Shown: piece by piece, positions 45,708 to 53,536 of the stretch | Numbering within the stretch: the first letter of the stretch is position 1 | How the letters are laid out: each line of letters begins with the position of its first letter | Assembly: GCA_900473205.1 (NCBI GenBank) | Contig: UCLB01000008.1 | Coordinates: 1-64,000, forward strand | From: Hyphomicrobiales bacterium | Lineage (GTDB): Bacteria > Pseudomonadota > Alphaproteobacteria > Rhizobiales > Rhizobiaceae | Direction: 5' to 3' | DNA: 64,000 nucleotides | Notes under the pieces: generated by a model | Database searches by the model: none | Told to the model about the DNA's origin: nothing | The model's input: only the letters and a program-made list of their open reading frames with translations | Position numbers and translations under genes: made by a program

Positions 45708-46634
45708 TCAATCGAAGAACGAGTCGACGAACTTGTGGCGGCCAAGCAGGAATGCGTCGGCCACATGCATCAACGGGGCTAGATCGACGTCGGAGGTCTT
45801 CGCCTTGATGATCTCGGCGAAACGCTCGTAAAGGGCAGGGTATTCCCGCTCCGGCTCGGACAATTTCTGCTCGCCGCCGATGGAAAGCTTCGCGCCGCCT
45901 TCGGACAAAACCATCTGACCCGCTTCGGTTTCGGCCACGATATCCCAGCTCTGCTTGCCCGTCTGACGCCAATCGAATTCGGCGTGCACAGGCATCTGCG
46001 TCACGTCGGAGAACTGAATGTCGGCAGCAATCGGCGCGTCGCGATTCTCGGGGAATTCCAGCGTTGCCTTGGTGATGAACAGCGCGCGCGGCAGGATGTG
46101 GGTGATGATCGACAGCGCATTGATGCCTGGATCGAACACGCCAAGGCCACCTGCCTGCCAGATCCACTCCTGGTTTGGGTGCCAATGGCGCACATCTTCC
46201 TTCCAGATGACGTGAACACTGTTGATCTTTGTGGAGGCGAGGAAGCTCTTTGCAGCTTCGACGGCGGGTGCATAACGCGAATGCCAGCTGGCAAAAAGCG
46301 ACAGGCCCTTGGAATCGGCCAAGCGCACCAGATCCTGCACTTCCGACAGTGTTGCACCCGGCGGCTTCTCAAGGAAAACATGCTTGCCAGCATTCAACGC
46401 GGCGTAAGCGGCTGTGTAACGGTACTGCGGCGGCATGCAAAGCGAAACGGCTTGCACATCCGGCACGGCATCCAGCAGCGCCTCGATGGTGCCGTAGGAT
46501 GGCACGCCATCCACGGTGCCATGGCGGCTGGCGGTGGCGATCAGATCGAAATCCGGATTGGCTGCAATGGCTGGAAGGTGCTGATCGCGAACGATTTTGC
46601 CTACGCCGACGATGGCGAGCTTGGTAGCTGACAT
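45708..46634 (-). CDS. Gfo/Idh/MocA-family L-arabinose/D-galactose 1-dehydrogenase
   Basis: A 308-residue NAD(P)-dependent sugar dehydrogenase. The Rossmann start LAIVGVGKIVRDQHLPAIAANP, the EKPPGATLSEVQ motif with catalytic Lys, and IWKEDVRHWHPNQEWIWQAGGLGVFDPGINALSIITHILPR closely follow, from memory, Azospirillum L-arabinose 1-dehydrogenase and Pseudomonas D-galactose 1-dehydrogenase. These open the non-phosphorylative pentose/galactose pathway. No dehydratase or aldolase of that route lies alongside, so the pathway genes must be elsewhere. L-arabinose and D-galactose specificity cannot be separated by eye. Confidence 0.85.
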   Translation of the reverse strand: MSATKLAIVGVGKIVRDQHLPAIAANPDFDLIATASRHGTVDGVPSYGTIEALLDAVPDVQAVSLCMPPQYRYTAAYAALNAGKHVFLEKPPGATLSEVQDLVRLADSKGLSLFASWHSRYAPAVEAAKSFLASTKINSVHVIWKEDVRHWHPNQEWIWQAGGLGVFDPGINALSIITHILPRALFITKATLEFPENRDAPIAADIQFSDVTQMPVHAEFDWRQTGKQSWDIVAETEAGQMVLSEGGAKLSIGGEQKLSEPEREYPALYERFAEIIKAKTSDVDLAPLMHVADAFLLGRHKFVDSFFD

Positions 46635-46745
46635 GAAAGAAAAACCCGTCTGAATGTTTCACTCGAATAATAGTACTTTATCGAGTTCTAGCAGAAACCC
46701 AGACGTCGGCAAGGCCAACTCAGCGGCCTTCCGTCTTTCCAGCCA

Positions 46746-47585
46746 TCAGTTCAGCGAAGCGACCAGCAGGGATTTGCTGGCGGGCTTTTTATGGACGAGA
46801 TGCACGACCTTATAGCCCTCCGCCTTTAACTGCGTCAGCAAAGCTGGCAGCATGGCGGCGGTACGTCTGTGGATATCATGCATCAGAATGATGCCGCTGC
46901 CGCGATGGCGCAAAGCAGCCATGGTGCGGGAAGCGACGACGGCTGGCGAATCCTTGAAGTAATCCTTCGAATCGATCTGCACATCCATGATGACCATACC
47001 ACGATCCGTGATCAGGCTCCGCAGGCGGCCATTATCCGCGAGGTAAGGGAAGCGGAAGAACGACGCGTCGGTGTCCGTCGCCTTGGCAACGGCACTGGCA
47101 CCCTTGGACACTTCCGCCAGAGCGCGGTCGAATGAGACGCTGCGCAGGTTGGCGTGGCTGAATGTGTGGCTACCGACGCTGTGACCTTCAGCCACGACCT
47201 TTTTGGCGATGGCAGGGTGCGCCTGCGCCATCTCGCCCACCATCAAAAACGTTGCTTTGACCCCGAACTCATCCAGCGTCGCCAGAATGCTTTCCGTCCG
47301 GCCCGGCACCGGGCCATCATCGAAGCTCAACACCACTTCCTTGTTGGCAAGCGCAATGTCCTTCAGCGACGAAACTTCGATGTCCCGCCCAGCAAGACCA
47401 GTAGGGTTGCGAGGACGCATCCACGCCGCCGGAGACAGTGCCACCGGATCATTCGCCTTGAGAGACGGGCCAGCGGGCATGGTGGCGGCAAAGGATGTCT
47501 TCAGCGAGCCGTCGGGCTGTGGTTTGCCAGCGCAGCCAGCCAGACATGCGGCAATAGCTGCGGGAAACAGAAAGGAAAGACGCAT
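46746..47585 (-). CDS. polysaccharide deacetylase lipoprotein (NodB homology domain)
   Basis: A 279-residue exported protein. The signal peptide ends in the lipobox LAGC with Cys18, so it should be lipid-anchored. The NodB domain shows EVVLSFDDGPVPGRT with the metal Asp, then SVGSHTFSHANLRS with the HxxxH ligands, and GIILMHDIHRRTA near the end. Substrates of the family include peptidoglycan, chitin oligomers and exopolysaccharides; here it is unknown. The region between residues 20 and 75 is Pro/Ala-rich and without fold motifs. It stands alone on the minus strand, 100 bases downstream of the ABC-F gene. Confidence 0.87.
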   Translation of the reverse strand: MRLSFLFPAAIAACLAGCAGKPQPDGSLKTSFAATMPAGPSLKANDPVALSPAAWMRPRNPTGLAGRDIEVSSLKDIALANKEVVLSFDDGPVPGRTESILATLDEFGVKATFLMVGEMAQAHPAIAKKVVAEGHSVGSHTFSHANLRSVSFDRALAEVSKGASAVAKATDTDASFFRFPYLADNGRLRSLITDRGMVIMDVQIDSKDYFKDSPAVVASRTMAALRHRGSGIILMHDIHRRTAAMLPALLTQLKAEGYKVVHLVHKKPASKSLLVASLN

Positions 47586-47687
47586 GGCAAGGCTCGCAGC
47601 AAATCAGTGTGGGATTGCAACGAGCTTTCGTTGATTATGGTTAATGGGTGGTTACTGGCGAATCGTAAAATTAGGAGGCGCAGCGAC

Positions 47688-49571
47688 TTAACTCGCCATC
47701 GCCTCCTCATATTCACTGGAAAGCAGCAGCCACTGTTCTTCCGCGTCCGCCAGCTTGCTGGCCGCTTCGCCGCGTTCCTTGACCTTCAGTGCGGCCTTGG
47801 CAGGGGCCTTTTCGTAAAGGGCTGGGTCGCCGAGTTCTTTATCAAGTGCCTGAATCAGCTTCTCAAGCTTTGCCGTCAAGGATTCGATATCGTTGATCTT
47901 TTTCTTGAGCGGGGCGAGCGAGGCGCGCTTTTCGGCATTCGCCTTGCGTTGGTCTGCTTTCGACGCGGCGTCGACTACGACTTCAATTTTTTCGTCTTTT
48001 TTTTTACCCGAGGACACGATGAGATCGCGGTACTCGTCCATGTCGCCTTCGAAGGTCGTGACCGTGCCGTTGTTGACCAGCCAGAGGCGGTCAACGGTGG
48101 CTTCGATCAAATGGCGATCATGCGAGATGAGGATGACGGCACCGTCATAGTCGTTCAGCGCTTCGATGAGCGCACGGCGGCTGTCGATGTCCAGGTGGTT
48201 GGTCGGTTCGTCGAGGATCAGCAGGTTCGGCGCGTGGAAGGCAGCAAGACCCATCAGCAGGCGAGCCTTTTCACCACCCGACAAATCCTTGGCAGGCGTT
48301 GCCATCTTTTCAGTTGCCAGGCCCATTTGCGCCACGCGGGCGCGGACCTTGGCTTCCGGCGCCTGCGGCATCAGCTTGCGCACGTGCTCGACAGGGTTAT
48401 CCTCCGGCACCAAGTCGTCTAGCTGATGCTGGGCGAAGAAGCCGATTTTCAGGGATGGTGCCAGCCGCAGATCGCCCGCTTCCGGCGCAAGGCGACCTGA
48501 GATGAATTTGGCGAAGGTGGATTTACCGTTGCCGTTCGAACCCAGCAGCGCGATACGGTCGTCATTGTCGATACGCAGGTTCAGACCCTTGAGGATCGGC
48601 TTGCCCGGCTCGTAACCCACGGAACCACCATTGATGGCGACGATGGGTGAGGCGGGCTGCTTTTCCGGTTCCGGGAAAGTGATGGGCTGGACGTGGTCCT
48701 CGATGACGGATGAGACCGTGCCCATGCGTTCCAGAGCTTTCACGCGGCTCTGTGCCTGCTTGGCCTTGGAAGCCTTGGCCTTGAAGCGGTCGATGAAGCT
48801 TTGCAGATGCTTGCGGGCCGCATCGTTCTTGGCTTTCGCCTTTGTCTGCAACTCGTCGGCTTCGGCCTTCTGGCGCTCGAACTGGTCGTAGCCGCCGCGA
48901 TAGAAGGTCAGCTTCTTCTGATCCAGATGTACGATGGCATTGACCGCGTTGTTGAGCAGATCGCGGTCATGGCTGATAATGATGACGGTGTAGGGGTAGC
49001 GGCGGATATAGTCTTCCAGCCACAAGGTGCCTTCAAGGTCGAGATAGTTGGTCGGTTCGTCGAGCAGCAACAGGTCTGGCTCGGCAAACAGAACCGACGC
49101 CAGCGCCACGCGCATACGCCAGCCGCCGGAGAAGGACGAGGCGGGGCGAAGCTGTGCATCCTGATCGAAACCCAGACCCGCCAGAATGCTCGATGCCCGG
49201 GCTTCCGCCGAATGGGCGTCGATATCGACAAGGCGCATCTGGATTTCCGCGATGCGATGCGGGTCCGTCGCCGTTTCCGATTCCAGCATCAGCGCTGCGC
49301 GCTCCCTGTCGGCAGCCAGCACGATGTCGATCAGGCTTTCCTCCGTTGCCGGAGCTTCCTGCGCCACCTGGCCCATGCGGGCATTCTTCGGAATAAAGAC
49401 TTCGCCGGTCTCGGCCCCAAGGTCACCGGTGATGACGCGAAAGAGCGTGGACTTGCCCGCGCCATTGCGACCGACAAGCCCAGCCTTCGTGCCCGCTGGA
49501 AGCGTCACGCTGGCATGATCGAGGAGAAGGCGCCCGGCAATACGGGCGGAAACGTCTGAAATCGTAATCAT
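47688..49571 (-). CDS. ABC-F family ATPase (Uup/YheS-like)
   Basis: A 627-residue soluble protein with two ABC domains and no membrane helices. The first has GRNGAGKST and the signature FSGGWRMRVALASVLF with Walker B LLLLDEPTNYLD; the second GSNGNGKST, LSGGEKARLLMGLAAFH, LLILDEPTNHLD. Between them lies a charged linker (ELQTKAKAKNDAARKHLQSFIDRFKAKASKAKQAQ), the P-site tRNA interaction motif of the family. A coiled-coil C-terminal segment with many Lys/Ala/Glu ends the protein. ABC-F proteins act on stalled ribosomes. The YheS/Uup assignment rests on length and the C-terminal coil. Confidence 0.9.
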   Translation of the reverse strand: MITISDVSARIAGRLLLDHASVTLPAGTKAGLVGRNGAGKSTLFRVITGDLGAETGEVFIPKNARMGQVAQEAPATEESLIDIVLAADRERAALMLESETATDPHRIAEIQMRLVDIDAHSAEARASSILAGLGFDQDAQLRPASSFSGGWRMRVALASVLFAEPDLLLLDEPTNYLDLEGTLWLEDYIRRYPYTVIIISHDRDLLNNAVNAIVHLDQKKLTFYRGGYDQFERQKAEADELQTKAKAKNDAARKHLQSFIDRFKAKASKAKQAQSRVKALERMGTVSSVIEDHVQPITFPEPEKQPASPIVAINGGSVGYEPGKPILKGLNLRIDNDDRIALLGSNGNGKSTFAKFISGRLAPEAGDLRLAPSLKIGFFAQHQLDDLVPEDNPVEHVRKLMPQAPEAKVRARVAQMGLATEKMATPAKDLSGGEKARLLMGLAAFHAPNLLILDEPTNHLDIDSRRALIEALNDYDGAVILISHDRHLIEATVDRLWLVNNGTVTTFEGDMDEYRDLIVSSGKKKDEKIEVVVDAASKADQRKANAEKRASLAPLKKKINDIESLTAKLEKLIQALDKELGDPALYEKAPAKAALKVKERGEAASKLADAEEQWLLLSSEYEEAMAS

Positions 49572-49633
49572 GGCGCCGTTTTGGCCGAACTCACTGCTGA
49601 ACGCAAGAGCGCGAAAGCCACAGTTTCAACGGT

Positions 49634-50674
49634 TTATCCGCCGATCTGCATGAGGTAGCTGTTGCGTGAGCGTTGGGCCACTTCCCGGCAATAGGGAATG
49701 ACGCAATTGCGTGCGCCGCTGCGGGCCGCCAGAAGCGCCAGCTCGGCGTGTCCGTAAAACTCCGCAGCGCTGGCAGTGCCTTCGGAGGCGGCCACACCCA
49801 TGGAAACGGTCAGATGCTCACCGTCACCTTCTTTCGTGGCGAAACGCAGATTTTCAACGGTGTGACGCAACCGTTCTGCAATGCTCTGAGCCGTGCTTTG
49901 CGAGACGCCGGAAAACAGGAATGCGAAGTCGTTGCCGCCAATGCGAGCGACGAAATCATCCTTCTTGATCGACTTGCGAAACAGCGCAGCCAGCCGTCGC
50001 AACGCCTTGTTGCCAGCGGCGGTGCCGTATTTCTCGTTGATGTCGCGGAAGCGGTCGACATTGACCAGCACGAGGCAGTTGGAGGCTTCAGCTTCACCCT
50101 GAAAGATTTCGGCAAGTTTCGCCAGAAACGCGGCGCGGTTGGGCAGGGTGGTCAAGGCGTCCTTCAGGGATGCCGTTTGCAGCCTGCGTGCGCTGTTTTC
50201 CTGCTCACGGATTTTCTCCAGCCCGTGGCGCACGAAATTATGCAGGCTTGCCTGTTCGTGATGAATATCCAGAAGCAGTTCCGCAAGATATTCCTGTGTG
50301 GTGGCAGAGGCTGGGCGGTCGGAAATGGCAGCGAGCAAAGCTTCCGAGCGTTCCAAAGACGCGGCAAGCCGTGCCGAAATCTGCTCGATCGTGCTGGCCG
50401 CTTCCGTTGTCGCGTGGGCGGCGGCCATGCGCGAAAAGCCGGGGAGGTTATGCTTCTGGCCGATCATATCGACATCATGCTGCTGCGGCGAATTACCCAG
50501 CGCCAGAATATCGCGGCCCATGGCGGCGTTGTGCCCGGACAGGACTTCGAAGAACAGCTCGTAATTGCGTGGCAAAGGCGCAAGATTCATCTTGGCAATA
50601 AACTGCGTGATCTTGGTGACGATCAGGCCGCTTCTGGACGTATCCCGGCTTTTATTGCTGGCTGGTAGTGTCAT
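49634..50674 (-). CDS. degenerate GGDEF-domain protein
   Basis: A 346-residue cytosolic protein. Residues 20-160 form a helical sensor-like region without a recognised domain (FIAKMNLAPLPRNYELFFEVLSGH; a TIEQISARLAASLERSEALLAAI coil). The GGDEF domain begins at DALTTLPNR (172-180) with the metal Asp207 in VNVDRFRDINEKYG, but the signature is GGNDF (246-250), Asp-to-Asn and Glu-to-Asp at the catalytic positions, and the inhibitory site is KKDD instead of RxxD. Cyclase activity is therefore doubtful; a c-di-GMP or GTP-binding regulatory role is possible. ATG 50674 follows a GGGGGC stretch. Confidence 0.82.
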   Translation of the reverse strand: MTLPASNKSRDTSRSGLIVTKITQFIAKMNLAPLPRNYELFFEVLSGHNAAMGRDILALGNSPQQHDVDMIGQKHNLPGFSRMAAAHATTEAASTIEQISARLAASLERSEALLAAISDRPASATTQEYLAELLLDIHHEQASLHNFVRHGLEKIREQENSARRLQTASLKDALTTLPNRAAFLAKLAEIFQGEAEASNCLVLVNVDRFRDINEKYGTAAGNKALRRLAALFRKSIKKDDFVARIGGNDFAFLFSGVSQSTAQSIAERLRHTVENLRFATKEGDGEHLTVSMGVAASEGTASAAEFYGHAELALLAARSGARNCVIPYCREVAQRSRNSYLMQIGG

Positions 50675-50896
50675 GCCCCCGCATCTCCATACGTGCCATT
50701 CGCCGCAAGCGTCCGGCGATCTCAAGCTCATCAGCATCTATTGTTCGAGACACTTTAAAATACCCTAAATGAGGCATACCAATTGTAGGTGGTGCGGGCA
50801 TCTGCAACGATGATGCGTCCCATCAGTATTCGTCATTTGATTGTGCGCCTACCCGCTGATTTGATGGCGCTGAATTTCACAATGGAAGGACCGGCC

Positions 50897-51589
50897 ATGA
50901 CATCCAGAACCCTCTATTCTCTCTGCGGCAGCGACGAAACCCGCCCGTTTTCTCCCCATTGCTGGAAAACGGTTCTGTCACTGGCGCATAAGGGATTGGA
51001 TTTCGAAGAACGTCCATTGGCGTTCACAGCCATTCCGGGCGTGGAAAACGGTTTCTCCAAACTGGTGCCGATCCTTCGCGATGGCGACCAGTTGATCAAG
51101 GACAGCTTCGATATCGCGCTTTATCTTGACGATGCCTATCCGGATGCGCCGTCGCTGTTTAACGGGGAGGGCGGCAAATCGCTGGCCCGGTTCGTTGAAA
51201 GCTGGTCGCAAACCACGCTGCATCCCGCCATCGTCAAAATTGCCGTTCTCGATATTCACGATATGCTGGACGAGACAGATCAGGCCTATTTTCGCGAAAG
51301 CCGCACCAAGGCACTGGGTCGCACGCTGGAAGAGGTCATCGCCCATCGCGATGCCGAGATCGCCGCTTTCCCGGCAAAGCTTGAGCCGATCCGTCGTACG
51401 CTGACGTACCAGCCCTTCATCGGCGGCGAGAGCCCGCTGTTTGCCGATTACATCGTCTTCGGTGCCCTGCAATGGGCGCGGGTGACCTCGGGCTTTGATC
51501 TGTTCGGGCAGAAGGACCCGGTGCGCGACTGGTTCGAACGCTGCCTGGATTTGCATGGCGCGAAGGGACGAAGTGTGACAGCGGCGTGA
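50897..51589 (+). CDS. glutathione S-transferase family protein (LigE/beta-etherase-like)
   Basis: A 230-residue GST. The thioredoxin half contains the N-terminal active region SDETRPFSPHCWKTVLSLAHKGLDFEERPLAF and the cis-Pro/Glu-Ser-like segment LVPILRDGDQLIKDSFDIALYLDDAYP, as in the beta-etherase (LigE) branch; the helical half ends LQWARVTSGFDLFGQKDPVRDWFERCLDLHGAKGRS. ATG 50897 with AAGGACC upstream is preferred over longer frames that begin 36 codons earlier. The substrate is unknown. ndk follows 101 bases later. Confidence 0.88.
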   Translation: MTSRTLYSLCGSDETRPFSPHCWKTVLSLAHKGLDFEERPLAFTAIPGVENGFSKLVPILRDGDQLIKDSFDIALYLDDAYPDAPSLFNGEGGKSLARFVESWSQTTLHPAIVKIAVLDIHDMLDETDQAYFRESRTKALGRTLEEVIAHRDAEIAAFPAKLEPIRRTLTYQPFIGGESPLFADYIVFGALQWARVTSGFDLFGQKDPVRDWFERCLDLHGAKGRSVTAA

Positions 51590-51690
51590 AATGTGACACG
51601 CTGTTGGGCAAATCCAGCCATCCCCCTTGTTTTCGGGCCTTCGGGCGGGTAAACACCGCCCACTTTCTTCAAGAATAAGGAAACGGACAC

Positions 51691-52113
51691 ATGGCGATTG
51701 AACGCACATTTTCGATGATCAAGCCGGACGCAACCAAGCGTAACCTCACGGGTGCCATCACCAAGGTATTCGAAGACAACGGCCTGCGTATCATCGCATC
51801 CAAGCGCGTCTGGATGAGCAAGCGCGAAGCAGAAGGCTTCTACGCCGTTCACAAGGAACGTCCTTTCTTCGGCGAACTGGTTGAAGGCATGACATCCGGC
51901 CCGACCATCGTTCAGGTTCTGGAAGGCGAAAATGCAATCCTCAAGAACCGCGAAATCATGGGCGCAACAAACCCTGCCAACGCAGACGAAGGCACCATCC
52001 GCAAGCAGTTCGCGCTGTCCATCGGCGAAAACTCCGTTCACGGTTCGGATGCTCCTGAAACCGCTGCTCAGGAAATCGCCTACTGGTTCGCTGAAACCGA
52101 AATCGTCGGCTGA
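51691..52113 (+). CDS. ndk: nucleoside diphosphate kinase
   Basis: Exchanges phosphate between nucleoside tri- and diphosphates. The 140-residue protein has the family length, the P-site [13 protein letters not shown] and the catalytic His117 in [19 protein letters not shown] precedes ATG 51691. It has its own strong terminator and appears monocistronic, upstream of a RIME-like repeat. Confidence 0.98.
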   Translation: MAIERTFSMIKPDATKRNLTGAITKVFEDNGLRIIASKRVWMSKREAEGFYAVHKERPFFGELVEGMTSGPTIVQVLEGENAILKNREIMGATNPANADEGTIRKQFALSIGENSVHGSDAPETAAQEIAYWFAETEIVG

Positions 52114-52180
52114 TTCAGTTTTTGAAGCGGCGGAATCGGATTGTGAGACCCGCGCTTTAAGTTGATGAAATGAATTGGGA

Positions 52181-52207
52181 AACGGGGCCGTGAGGCTCCG
52201 TTTTTTT
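52181..52207 (+). terminator. Rho-independent terminator of ndk
   Basis: ACGGGGCC and GGCTCCGT form an 8-bp stem with one G-T pair and a GTGA loop, followed by seven T. It lies 67 bases after the ndk stop. Confidence 0.88.
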
Positions 52208-52228
52208 GTTTGGTATGCGGGCGTTCTG

Positions 52229-52406
52229 CCGTGTGGCTCGCCCCCCTCTGGCCTGCCGGCCATCTCCCCCTCAGGTGGGGAGATCGACTCGCGGTGAGCT
52301 TGTGGCTATCTCAGACGTTGAGATTGAAGCTGTGTCAGTGCGCCCAGCTGATCTCCCCACCTGTGGGGGAGATGGCCGGCAGGCCAGAGGGGGGTAAACC
52401 ACACGG
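52229..52406. repeat. RIME-like palindromic repeat, complete copy 2
   Basis: A 178-base element with nested symmetry. Outer 8-bp arms CCGTGTGG/CCACACGG (52229-52236, 52399-52406) enclose a perfect 30-bp inverted repeat at 52241-52270 and 52365-52394, and a further perfect 14-bp pair at 52273-52286 and 52350-52363. Each arm also folds on itself (ATCTCCCC with GGGGAGAT). The 63-base centre is not symmetric. It fills the space between ndk and the lipoprotein gene and resembles Rhizobium intergenic mosaic elements; no transposase gene is present, as expected for such non-autonomous repeats. Confidence 0.9.
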
Positions 52407-52423
52407 AAAAACGCCAGCTAACT

Positions 52424-52924
52424 TCAACCAGCCGGACATCCCTCAATCCCTCCCATATCCACACTCCCATCCGCCTTGAACACATCAGGGTTGGGCGTAT
52501 AAAGCGGCCCCACCACCAGGGGCTTTGCGGGCAGCAGCGACTGGTCCGTATCTGACGTGATGCTCGTCTCTATCGTCTGCATCACATGCCCGTCCGGGGC
52601 TTTCAGCTTTATCGTCACCTTATACGGACGGCCTTCTTTCACGCATTCCACTGGCGGGCTTTGCAGCACGATTTTCGGGCTTTTGGGGAACAGCTTCTCC
52701 GTGACGGCAAAAGCCTCTCCGCCACGCGGGTTTTCGAAGCTGGCTTCGATGGTGCTTCCGTCTTTGATGGGGGATGTCGGCTGGAGCGTTACCAGATAGG
52801 TCGCCGTAGCCACACGATAGTTGAAGACGAACATTCGGCCGGACAGGCTGACGATCTCTCGCTGCTCTTCACGCTGGCAGGCCGACAGCAAGAGAGTAGC
52901 GGTGATGAGAATGGCGATCCTCAT
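52424..52924 (-). CDS. small lipoprotein of unknown function
   Basis: A 166-residue exported protein with a signal peptide ending in the lipobox LSAC (Cys16), so probably lipid-anchored. The mature part reads like a beta-sandwich (MFVFNYRVATATYLVTLQP; SIEASFENPRGGEAFAVTEKLFPKSP; YKVTIKLKAPDGHVMQTIETSITSDTDQ). I do not recognise the family. ATG 52924 lies in an ATGA overlap with the CGNR gene stop and has GGGGACGG upstream, so it is translated together with it. Cys near both ends of the mature domain (VECVKEG, IEGCPAG) could form a disulfide. Confidence 0.8.
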   Translation of the reverse strand: MRIAILITATLLLSACQREEQREIVSLSGRMFVFNYRVATATYLVTLQPTSPIKDGSTIEASFENPRGGEAFAVTEKLFPKSPKIVLQSPPVECVKEGRPYKVTIKLKAPDGHVMQTIETSITSDTDQSLLPAKPLVVGPLYTPNPDVFKADGSVDMGGIEGCPAG

Positions 52925-53472
52925 GATACCGTCCCCTTTTTCCGCCGATAATGCTTGGCCGCCTTCTGGCGATTGCCGCAGACTGCCATGTCGCACCAGA
53001 TGCGGCTGCGGTTCTTGCTGCGGTCAATGAACAGCCAGCCGCAATGGCCGCAAATCCGCAATCGCGTGCGATCCGGCCCAGCCATGAGGTTCAGCACGGA
53101 GCGAGCAGTCGCGGCTTGAAGGCTGTGCGTGTGCGGCGCGTTTTTGAGGGCGGTGGCTGAGGCGGTGAGGAGATCGGCCAGCAGGGCATTGTCGTCCTGT
53201 CCGGTTTCGATCAGTTGACGGAAGTACCGGTCGGTCGCCTCACGCAGTTGGATCAGATGCCCTCGGCTCGCTGCGGATGGAGGGGCGAGGGTAGGGAAGA
53301 TGTCCCGTTCCGCTGATAGCCGCGTTGCCGCCTCGCAAAAACTATCCAACTGCTCAGACACGGCAAAGCGGTCCACGGATTTCTCGTGGTCAAAGCGCAG
53401 GATGACGCTGTTGGCGACATCGAGCGCCAAGGCTCCTCCGACAAAACGATGTGCTGTCCAGCTAAAGGTCAT
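52921..53472 (-). CDS. CGNR zinc-finger (ABATE domain) putative regulator
   Basis: A 183-residue protein. The N-terminal ABATE domain (RFVGGALALDVANSVILRFDHEKSVDRFAVSEQLDSF) is followed by a C-terminal zinc finger with Cys141, Cys144, Cys160 and Cys165 in CGHCGWLF...WCDMAVCGNRQKAAKHYRRKK; the basic tail fits nucleic-acid binding. Members are annotated as putative stress-induced transcription regulators, largely uncharacterised. It is the first gene of a pair with the lipoprotein and is divergent from a LivH-type permease across 64 bases holding a perfect inverted repeat. Confidence 0.87.
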   Translation of the reverse strand: MTFSWTAHRFVGGALALDVANSVILRFDHEKSVDRFAVSEQLDSFCEAATRLSAERDIFPTLAPPSAASRGHLIQLREATDRYFRQLIETGQDDNALLADLLTASATALKNAPHTHSLQAATARSVLNLMAGPDRTRLRICGHCGWLFIDRSKNRSRIWCDMAVCGNRQKAAKHYRRKKGTVS

Positions 53473-53479
53473 GCCGCAA

Positions 53480-53513
53480 TTATAACTATCAAAAGCAATT
53501 TTACCAGTTATAA
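53480..53513. promoter_or_regulatory. inverted repeat in the CGNR/permease divergent promoter
   Basis: TTATAACT and AGTTATAA are perfect 8-bp arms separated by 18 bases, in the 64-base AT-rich gap between the CGNR gene and the LivH-type permease. The AT-rich half sites could also overlap -10 boxes in both directions (TATAAT is part of the right arm at 53510-53515 on the plus strand). Confidence 0.5.
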
Positions 53514-53536
53514 TAAATGTGGGAGAGGGGTTTGGA

